Assembly: GCA_026785745.1 (NCBI GenBank)
Contig: JAJAZO010000476.1
Span: forward strand, 1 to 14,747
Length of the DNA: 14,747 bases
Direction of reading: 5' to 3'
DNA from: Chitinophagaceae bacterium
Lineage (GTDB): Bacteria > Bacteroidota > Bacteroidia > Chitinophagales > Chitinophagaceae
Positions 1-5,632 of this stretch are shown piece after piece. The position numbers and the translations under genes are program-made. A model generated the notes under the pieces. The model worked only from the letters and a program-made list of their open reading frames with translations. It had not been told where the DNA came from and searched no databases. Position 1 is the first letter of the stretch. Each line of letters opens with the position of its first letter.

Positions 1-1438
1 AAATTAATGTGCCTGACTGTTTGGTTGAATTTTGAAATACATCTTCACCACCACCACCGATCAACCGCACTTTAATTTTATCATTATCACCCTGCATAAC
101 AAATTTGTCCTGTCCATCCATTCCATACACTCTTAGTTCTTTGGTTACTTGCGGGTCGAATTTTCTTTCATACATTTTGGTGCTTTGTGCGCCGTCTTTG
201 TCAATTTTGTACACTTGCACCATGGCTGAGCCGTCACTATTGCGGGTAACATCATACAACTCCTTTTTATCACTTCCTGTTACACTAACGATTTGGGAAA
301 TAACCCGATAATACTCCATCACTTCCCCAACAAGATTACTGCGGCGGGCCTTTAAAGTGGTAGCAATTTTACCGGCAGAGATAGATCTTATTTCTGCAGG
401 CTGCACTGACATAGCCCTGTCAATAACGGCATCCGTCATTTGAGAAACAAATTTCTCAACCGCTGCTTTCCAATCCTGTTCCGTTAGTTCATTTAAAAAG
501 AACCGGTCGAGGTTGCGGGCTGCAAAGTTGAACCGGCTGATACTTTTTGCGGCTGGTTTAAACCCTTCCAGTTGAGGCACCAGTGAACGGCCTTTCACTA
601 AACAGGGCAGTATTCCCTGGTTAATATAAAAAGCCTGGTCTCTGTCTTTGGGTATAGGATAATACGTTTTTCCTTTGCCGTTGGCATTATCATTGGCCCC
701 CCAGTTCCACTGGCCTTCATGCCTGTCAAGATCCATGACAAACATATCAAGTATTCTTGCCCGCAGCAGTGCCTGCTGATCTACTTTATTATCATTATCC
801 TCTTCTAATTTTTGAGCTACTTCATCCGTATCATACACTTTTTTTACCGAAGGAGGAACTCTCTCTTCCAGAGTGGCCAGTATATTGCCAAACTCCTTGC
901 GAAACTCTCCCAGTCTCGGATCGTCTGGTACATATACAAGCCTAACTTTTCCATAAGGTACACCGGCAGCATCCGCTAATGTTTGCACAGAAAGAGAGGC
1001 ATATGGGTAAGATGCTGAAATTCCGTCAGACACAAGATCTGCAGCCGCCTCACTTTGTAAATCTCCCGGTAATGTTTTGTCGGTAATAAATTTTTGTATG
1101 GAGCGAAGTGTATACTCTCTTCCTTTTTTATCTTTCAGATCCAACGTATCTGAACCAATTTCCAGATCCAACGTATCTGAACCTATCAGGCGAAGTGATT
1201 TAGTTTGTTTACCACCCCCTTTTTTTACGGGGGTTAGTCCTCCGTTTTCTTTGGCGAGATTAAGAACCGGTACCCTCACAGGGGTATTCCATTCCTGGCG
1301 ATAGTTTCTTCCCATCCAGAAATATCTTCCCCCACTGGTACTAAACGTACCGGCTTTGGAAGTCATTGAATCGGTTTGGGCGTTGCCTTGCGATCCAGCA
1401 ATAAAAAAATACACAATTAATAAGCTTAGCAGTTTCAT
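1..1438 (-). CDS. Secreted protein with atypical kinase-like domain, C-terminus outside window
   Basis: The frame is open from an ATG at 1438 to the left edge (479 codons) with no stop seen, so the gene is partial. Residues 1-20 are a signal peptide (MKLLSLLIVYFF, cleavage likely near GNA/Q), so the product is exported. Residues 45-470 align by eye with residues 413-820 of the large protein encoded at 8009-11650. Shared blocks are NYRxEWxTPV (45-54), SLRL (81-84), KG(R/K)E(Y/W)TL, VPDDP (170-174), D-x-D-R-H-x-x-Q-W-x-W (236-246), a PIPK block ending in AF (261-270) and GGxGxDxF (461-468). The DxDRH loop followed by a PIPKDRDQAF block resembles the catalytic and metal-binding segments of CotH, HipA and PI4K-like atypical kinases; this is inference and no activity is known. 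No metallophosphatase domain precedes it, unlike in the paralogue. Whether a beta-barrel follows cannot be seen. Confidence 0.85.
   Translation of the reverse strand, partial: MKLLSLLIVYFFIAGSQGNAQTDSMTSKAGTFSTSGGRYFWMGRNYRQEWNTPVRVPVLNLAKENGGLTPVKKGGGKQTKSLRLIGSDTLDLEIGSDTLDLKDKKGREYTLRSIQKFITDKTLPGDLQSEAAADLVSDGISASYPYASLSVQTLADAAGVPYGKVRLVYVPDDPRLGEFRKEFGNILATLEERVPPSVKKVYDTDEVAQKLEEDNDNKVDQQALLRARILDMFVMDLDRHEGQWNWGANDNANGKGKTYYPIPKDRDQAFYINQGILPCLVKGRSLVPQLEGFKPAAKSISRFNFAARNLDRFFLNELTEQDWKAAVEKFVSQMTDAVIDRAMSVQPAEIRSISAGKIATTLKARRSNLVGEVMEYYRVISQIVSVTGSDKKELYDVTRNSDGSAMVQVYKIDKDGAQSTKMYERKFDPQVTKELRVYGMDGQDKFVMQGDNDKIKVRLIGGGGEDVFQNSTKQSGTLI
1133..1186 (-). repeat. Tandem 27-bp coding repeat (two 9-residue units)
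   Basis: A 21-bp string occurs twice exactly, at 1136-1156 and 1163-1183, with a period of 27 bp. In the minus-strand gene it encodes IGSDTLDLE then IGSDTLDLK (residues 85-102). The period keeps the reading frame. The paralogue at 8009-11650 goes straight from SLRL to KDAKG at this point, so about 17 residues are extra here. The near-perfect DNA identity suggests a recent duplication, though one unit may be older. Confidence 0.9.
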
Positions 1439-1481
1439 GGTTGCAGGTTTAAGTAATTAAGTTAATAGTTAGTCTAGAGTG

Positions 1482-1513
1482 CAAAAGATACGAATTTTTA
1501 AAAAACAAGCAAA
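1482..1513 (-). promoter_or_regulatory. Candidate Bacteroidota-type promoter for the 1438 gene
   Basis: Read on the minus strand, TTTG (1513-1510) is followed after 19 bp by TATCTTTTG (1490-1482), close to the Bacteroidota -33 TTTG / -7 TAnnTTTG pattern with one extra base in the spacer of the -7 box. It would leave a leader of about 35-40 nt before the ATG at 1438. The rest of the 1439-1649 gap shows no gene, and no convincing terminator was found for the histidine kinase gene that ends at 1650. Confidence 0.45.
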
Positions 1514-1649
1514 TAATAACAAATCTGAAGAAAATTTGAAGGTAATTGAATTTATACTATGCTCTTTTTTGCAGGCGGATACTGGCCGGTTGTCTCTTAC
1601 TGTTATAAAACCGGGAGAAGCTGGAATTTGCGTACCCTTTGTTAGCCAT

Positions 1650-2903
1650 TTAAGTTATACTGAAAATAACAGCAAAGCAATGCTGGCCTTCCTTGAAATT
1701 ATAATCCAGGCTAAAACAATACTGGTCGCATATTTGTTTTACGATAGCCAACCCAAGCCCGGAGCCCCCGGAGTAATCAGATTTATAAAACCGGTCAAAT
1801 ACTCTTTCTTTATCTAACGGGGCCTTACCTGCATTAAGAACAGAAAGTTTATTACCGGATGTTCTAATGGTAATATTACCAGTTGAATCATTATGCCTTA
1901 CAGCATTCTGCAATAAATTACTCACCAGTATTTCAGCCAGGTGTCTGTTCATTGATACCGGCAATGGTTCAAGCTGCATAATAACTTTCAGGTCAACTGC
2001 ATTCATCCAATCTTCCATCTCAGCTCCTTTTTCCTCCAGTAGTTCGTTTATAAATACCTGCTGAGTGGCCGTATATTGGTTATTTTCAATCTTTGTCAGC
2101 AGTAAAAGGGATTGGCATAAACGGGATAGTTTTTCTACCGCTTTATAAATGCCCTGCACCTGTTCGAGGCTTTTTTCACTTAGCTCAGGCTCCTGGATGA
2201 GTATATCTAATTTTGAATTAATAACAGCCAGTGGCGTTTGCATTTCATGGGATGCATGGTCGGTGAAATCTTTTAGCGACTGGTAATCTTTCAGCATTTT
2301 TTGCGCCATCATCCTGATGCTTTCATTGAGTTCCCTGAATTCGGTTATGCTGGTAGGCTGCATACTGATAGCTGAAGGTGCAGACAGGTTAAACTCTTTA
2401 ATAGAAGACAGTGTATTATGAAAAGGTTTCCAGAGCTTTTTAATCAGGAACCTGTTGGTAAAAAATAAAATGACTGTCAGCAATGCAATAAGGCCGATTG
2501 TTGAGAATAGAATTATCCATACCAGGTATTGCGTTGATTCTTCAGATTTGGTAACCGATACCATATAGTTTTGGCCACTCACATTAACCGGAAAAAGCAG
2601 TTGGCGGCTTAGCTCATTCTGATTTTCTTCTTTATAAAAAATTTGAAGACTTTTAAAGCTTCTTTTTCCTGGTTCGCTTGTTAGCTCAAAAGAAATCTGT
2701 TGATCTTTATACACGGTTGGCTCAGGTAGTTTATTATATTTATTTACATAATCATATAATTCTGCTTCTTCTACTTTTAATGCTTCATCCAATTGAGTGA
2801 TTAATACATACCTGAGCAGGAAATAATAGCTTGCCGCAGCTATCAAAAGGATAAAAAGTGTGGAAATGATAGTAATCCTGTTATACTGTGCCTGTAGTTT
2901 CAT
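1650..2903 (-). CDS. Sensor histidine kinase of a two-component system
   Basis: A 417-residue membrane sensor that would autophosphorylate on His and pass phosphate to the regulator encoded just upstream. Two membrane helices (about 11-33 and 127-149) bracket a small periplasmic sensing domain of roughly 90 residues. A linker with weak HAMP character (about 150-205) leads to the H-box FTDHASHEMQTPL with phospho-acceptor H219. The ATPase part shows an N-box NLLQNAVRH (329-337), FDRFYK (369-374) and the G2 box GGSGLGLAIVK (379-389). The G1 box reads LNAGKAP (N357) where classical kinases have DxGxG; N-x-G at this place is seen in many Bacteroidota sensors, so it need not mean inactivity. Its ATG overlaps the TGA of the response regulator by 4 nt, which implies translational coupling. 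The signal sensed is unknown. Confidence 0.93.
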   Translation of the reverse strand: MKLQAQYNRITIISTLFILLIAAASYYFLLRYVLITQLDEALKVEEAELYDYVNKYNKLPEPTVYKDQQISFELTSEPGKRSFKSLQIFYKEENQNELSRQLLFPVNVSGQNYMVSVTKSEESTQYLVWIILFSTIGLIALLTVILFFTNRFLIKKLWKPFHNTLSSIKEFNLSAPSAISMQPTSITEFRELNESIRMMAQKMLKDYQSLKDFTDHASHEMQTPLAVINSKLDILIQEPELSEKSLEQVQGIYKAVEKLSRLCQSLLLLTKIENNQYTATQQVFINELLEEKGAEMEDWMNAVDLKVIMQLEPLPVSMNRHLAEILVSNLLQNAVRHNDSTGNITIRTSGNKLSVLNAGKAPLDKERVFDRFYKSDYSGGSGLGLAIVKQICDQYCFSLDYNFKEGQHCFAVIFSIT

Positions 2904-3577
2904 TTATCAGTGAGTTTGTAGCCAATACCATACACCGATTTAATATAATCTTTACAGCCTTGTTGTTGTAATTTCTTCCGGAGGTTTTTGATGTGGGTGT
3001 ATATAAAATCAAAGCTCTCTCCGTATCCCATTTCTTCGATCCAAAGATGGGCCATCAACGCATTTTTGGGGATTACTTTTTGCTTGTTGGCAATTAAATA
3101 TAAAAGTAACTGATATTCTTTACCAGTAAGTTCAACTGGTTTATCATGCACACTTACTTCGTTAGCCGTTGTATCTATTACTATTTCCTGGAAAGAAACA
3201 ATGTTATTGCCAGCATACATTTTCCGGCGGATAATAGCAGCCACTCTTGCAGTCAATTCTGAAAGATGAAAAGGTTTTACCAGGTAATCATCTGCCCCGA
3301 GTGTAAGACCATGAATGCGGTCATCAATAGAATTTCGGGCTGATATGATAATAACACCATCACTCTTATGGTTTTTTTTAAGCTCCTTCAATACTTGTAA
3401 TCCCGACCCGTCGGGCAATGTGATGTCGAGGATTATACAATCATAGTCCCAGCTTTCTGTTTTTACTATAGCTTCCTGATAACCAGTTGCAAAATCACAG
3501 GTATAATTTTCCTGCCGAAGGTAAGCCAGCATACCAGATAGCAGTTCTGGCTCATCTTCTATAATCAATAGTTTCAT
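2900..3577 (-). CDS. OmpR/PhoB-family DNA-binding response regulator
   Basis: A 225-residue response regulator. The receiver domain (1-115) opens with MKLLIIEDEPE (acidic E7/D8), has the phospho-acceptor D51 in IILDITLPDGSG, the switch Ser at S79 (IIISA) and the conserved K101 in DYLVKPF. The C-terminal winged helix (about 130-225) has the typical LTGKEYQLLLYL, the recognition-helix region around YTHIKNLRKKL and the ending SVYGIGYKL. I place the start at the ATG at 3577, because the receiver begins there in this family; an in-frame TTG at 3598 would add seven atypical residues. It is cotranscribed with the sensor kinase (4-nt overlap). The AATCTGT cluster at 5056-5106 is a candidate target, by inference only. 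Confidence 0.94.
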   Translation of the reverse strand: MKLLIIEDEPELLSGMLAYLRQENYTCDFATGYQEAIVKTESWDYDCIILDITLPDGSGLQVLKELKKNHKSDGVIIISARNSIDDRIHGLTLGADDYLVKPFHLSELTARVAAIIRRKMYAGNNIVSFQEIVIDTTANEVSVHDKPVELTGKEYQLLLYLIANKQKVIPKNALMAHLWIEEMGYGESFDFIYTHIKNLRKKLQQQGCKDYIKSVYGIGYKLTDK

Positions 3578-3646
3578 TTGAAAGCAAATTTCTGTCAACC
3601 AAGCTGTAAATAAAAGTTAAGCTCTGCGTTAAGAAAAAGTACACCC

Positions 3647-3927
3647 TTATCCGCCATTATCAAACTGTAATTTTTCTTCTTTTTGCTTTTTTATAATACC
3701 AAAGGAAACATCAGCAATAGAAAATTTTCCTTTTTTATCGGTGGCAGACGCTTTACTAACTGCACTATCAGGAAGCCGCAGCAATTCTATAGTAGCAAAC
3801 TCAATAGGTTTTTGAGAAGTTCTATCGATTACAACTCCTGCAACAATGCCTGTGAATACAGCCGGTAATTAAACAATAAAAAAAGCATTATTACTAAGCA
3901 GGAACGCAGCATAATAATAAATCTCAT
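3647..3927 (-). pseudogene. Frameshifted, truncated remnant of an outer-membrane receptor (TonB/beta-barrel) gene
   Basis: On the minus strand an ATG at 3927 (or the in-frame ATG at 3912) opens a signal peptide ending in LFLLFNYRLYSQ, but this frame stops at 3829. In another frame the sequence carries on with GIVAGVVIDRTSQKPIEFAT and KASATDKKGKFSIADVSFG, then stops at 3647. Together these are the signal peptide and carboxypeptidase-regulatory-like domain with which Bacteroidota TonB-dependent or outer-membrane beta-barrel receptors begin. One frameshift near 3855 separates the two halves, and the plug and barrel, normally several hundred residues, are missing; the text after SFG is A-rich and unlike the family. 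It lies directly upstream of the response regulator gene, which suggests that an intact receptor once headed this operon. Apart from this remnant, the 3578-3987 stretch holds no gene that I can support. Confidence 0.75.
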
Positions 3928-3928
3928 A

Positions 3929-3949
3929 CAAAGTTATTTGTATACTTTG
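3929..3949. promoter_or_regulatory. Inverted repeat and TAnnTTTG box upstream of the receptor remnant
   Basis: CAAAGT (3929-3934) and ACTTTG (3944-3949) form a 6-bp dyad with a 9-bp spacer. Read on the minus strand the left arm is part of TAACTTTG (3936-3929), an exact TAnnTTTG match. If this is the promoter, transcription would begin just inside the annotated ATG and the remnant would start at the second Met (3912). It may be an orphan promoter that now serves the two-component operon. Evidence is motif only. Confidence 0.3.
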
Positions 3950-3987
3950 AAGAAAGTATGAATATTTTTTGGTATGGAGGTTGCCCG

Positions 3988-5001
3988 TTAATGCCCGCCC
4001 TTCTTCTTTACATCAAATTTTTTAGTTATTGCAAGACGTATTGCCCCGGCAGGTAAATAATATTTATTAGGCGAAGAAGCTCCCTTTGACCATAAAGCAG
4101 AACCCAATCCGTTAACACTTATACCCCAGTTCGGGCTGTTATAACCTATTGCTCCTTTTGCTACTACTGATGGGCCAATACTTGTTTTCCTTTTTTTACC
4201 GGCTGTACCATCTTCTGAAGTAAGGGTCAGGTCAAGATTAGCAACTACAGATGCAGTAATGAAGAAATGTTTATCCATGACCAATGTATAAGCACCTCCA
4301 CCACCAACACCTATTGCCATAAAGTTCAGGTTACTGATTCCCTTTTGTGCAAAGTTATTTTCAATGCTTTTAGGTACAAGGGCACTATCCCCTTTTGCAG
4401 TTCCATAATATAATATGCCGCCGTACAAAGCGGACCCGGCTGATTTTTTTTGCCATTCATTTTGTATGATAGCTGCACGATAAGAAAATTTTTCTTTATT
4501 AGTTACCTGGTAGGCCGATATACCTATCAGCTTGAGTTGTACATCGGGCCGGTAATAATATTTGTTGGGATTGTTTATGGCAAAGCCTTTGGGTTCCAGG
4601 TGATACCCTTTAGGAAATAAAGCAATCACATCAATAGCCCATCTGCGTGGATATAAATGAAGTTGCAGGTCCAGGCCTTTCGTCTTTCCCTTTGCCGTGT
4701 CCTTATTCAGGGCTTTAAAGCCATAAAAAATATTGGCTGAAAAATTGTGATACGTAACCCCTATACCAAGATTCAGCTTTGTATTGGCTTTATATTCAAT
4801 ATCAGTTTGGTTAGCGGAAGGAATAGTGAATTTTAGAAATTTCTGATTAAGATATAACCGGGTAGTAATTTTCTGAGGAAGTGTTTCGTAATAATCAGTG
4901 TTGATGACAACTTTTTTCTGAGCATATACCCCGGCCATGGAAATAATAAAAAATAAAAAAGGGAGGAAAACATAGAGCAAAAGGAAATGTTGCTTTTTCA
5001 T
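3988..5001 (-). CDS. DUF4421 family outer-membrane protein
   Basis: A 337-residue exported protein, with a signal peptide at 1-27 (hydrophobic core, cleavage after GVYA, mature end QKKV). The early segment KITTRLYLNQKF, then KLNLGIGVTYHNFSANIFYG, a GKTKGLDLQLHLYPRRWAID stretch and KGYHLEPKG match what I recall of the DUF4421 family of Bacteroidota. Alternating aromatic and polar strands rich in Gly (for example AIGVGGGGAYTLV near 230) point to a beta-barrel in the outer membrane. The function of the family is unknown. It is divergent from the PepSY-like/TonB operon, with 139 bp between starts, and lies downstream of nothing on its own strand, so it is probably a single-gene unit. It ends in a basic tail, DVKKKGGH. 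Start at ATG 5001; the family call is from memory of motifs. Confidence 0.78.
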   Translation of the reverse strand: MKKQHFLLLYVFLPFLFFIISMAGVYAQKKVVINTDYYETLPQKITTRLYLNQKFLKFTIPSANQTDIEYKANTKLNLGIGVTYHNFSANIFYGFKALNKDTAKGKTKGLDLQLHLYPRRWAIDVIALFPKGYHLEPKGFAINNPNKYYYRPDVQLKLIGISAYQVTNKEKFSYRAAIIQNEWQKKSAGSALYGGILYYGTAKGDSALVPKSIENNFAQKGISNLNFMAIGVGGGGAYTLVMDKHFFITASVVANLDLTLTSEDGTAGKKRKTSIGPSVVAKGAIGYNSPNWGISVNGLGSALWSKGASSPNKYYLPAGAIRLAITKKFDVKKKGGH

Positions 5002-5055
5002 AAATGATGCTTTTTTGCAATTGATTAATGGTTAACGGGATGAAGGTCGGATTGA

Positions 5056-5106
5056 AATCTGTTGACAATCTGTAGCTTGTTATTTCCAACAGAATTGCTA
5101 CAGATT
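5056..5106. promoter_or_regulatory. Candidate OmpR-type operator: three AATCTGT copies
   Basis: AATCTGT occurs at 5056-5062 and 5067-5073 in direct orientation, 11 bp apart (about one helical turn). A third copy is inverted at 5100-5106. The second and third copies lie within a perfect 10-bp inverted repeat, AATCTGTAGC (5067-5076) and GCTACAGATT (5097-5106). Direct repeats at about 10-11 bp are the usual binding pattern of OmpR/PhoB regulators, and one is encoded about 1.5 kb away. The cluster sits in the divergent spacer and could control both 5001(-) and 5141(+). The inverted repeat could alternatively form an RNA hairpin in a leader. Confidence 0.45.
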
Positions 5107-5121
5107 TATGATGTAGGTTTA
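5095..5121 (+). promoter_or_regulatory. Possible promoter for the PepSY-like/TonB receptor operon
   Basis: TTG at 5095-5097, a 16-bp gap, then TAGGTTTA (5114-5121), a 7 of 8 match to TAnnTTTG. It lies about 20 nt before the ATG at 5141 and immediately after the inverted AATCTGT copy. The spacer is shorter than usual for Bacteroidota, so the call is weak. Confidence 0.3.
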
Positions 5122-5140
5122 TCTTTCCTAAACTATCAAT

Positions 5141-5569
5141 ATGAAAAAAATAATAGCGTTAATAATACCATATGCCGCTGTTTCGCTAACAGCCTGCTCA
5201 CAAAAAATAGATGCCGCAAAGGTTCCTTCACCAGTAAAAGAATCATTCGCCAGGCAATTTCCGGGTGCAGCACCCAAATGGGAGAAAGAAGACGGGAAAT
5301 ATGAAGCAGGATTTAAACAAAATGGCCATGAGATAAGTGCTTTGTTTGAAGCAAACGGTACAATGACAGAATCGGAGATGGAAATAGCCACCGCTGAATT
5401 GCCTGCAGTGATAAAAGAGTATATTAAAACCCATTATAATGGGGCCCCCATTAAAGAAGCGGCAAAAATTACATCTGCAACCGGTAAAATAGAACTTGAA
5501 GCTGCCATAAAGGGGAAGGATATTATTTTTGACATAAATGGAAATTTTATCAGGGAGATTGTTAATTAA
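5141..5569 (+). CDS. PepSY-like domain lipoprotein
   Basis: A 142-residue protein with a lipoprotein signal (MKKIIALIIP...VSLTACS; lipid-modified Cys19), so it is anchored in the envelope facing the periplasm. The mature part looks like the Bacteroidota PepSY-like family, once called putative beta-lactamase-inhibitor-like. It has two similar halves: PSPVKESFARQFPGA with KWEKEDGKYEAGF (about 28-58), ending in LFEANG, and PAVIKEYIKTHYNG with KIELEAAIKGKDIIFDINGN (about 90-138). Each half has an alpha helix followed by strands and ends in a hydrophobic-x-x-N-G turn. Such proteins commonly sit beside OmpR-type two-component systems and TonB receptors, and may modulate signalling or bind a ligand; the exact role is not established. 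It is probably the first gene of an operon with the receptor 63 nt downstream. Confidence 0.8.
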   Translation: MKKIIALIIPYAAVSLTACSQKIDAAKVPSPVKESFARQFPGAAPKWEKEDGKYEAGFKQNGHEISALFEANGTMTESEMEIATAELPAVIKEYIKTHYNGAPIKEAAKITSATGKIELEAAIKGKDIIFDINGNFIREIVN

Positions 5570-5632
5570 CCATTGTGGTGCCGGGTCAATAAGGTCACTT
5601 CTCCACCGGTTTTAAATTTAACTTTGGCTACA

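Noticed and set aside
1136..1183. Two direct repeats as a possible CRISPR-like array
   Set aside because: Only two units with a 6-bp gap, in frame inside a gene; a coding tandem duplication explains them.
1479..1817. 112-codon plus-strand frame starting in the gap and running into the histidine kinase gene
   Set aside because: It is antisense to the conserved ATPase domain of the kinase, has no recognisable motif, and its start has no support.
2694..2700. Extra AATCTGT copy as a regulator site
   Set aside because: Single copy within the histidine kinase coding region, with no second copy one helical turn away; likely chance.
3578..3598. Upstream TTG start for the response regulator
   Set aside because: The extra seven residues precede the normal receiver start MKLLIIEDE; the ATG at 3577 is preferred.
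3683..3868. 61-codon plus-strand frame upstream of the response regulator
   Set aside because: It is antisense to the receptor remnant, whose minus-strand frames give clear family motifs.
5573..5632. Upstream start for the TonB receptor
   Set aside because: It would place twenty polar residues before a complete signal peptide; the ATG at 5633 fits.
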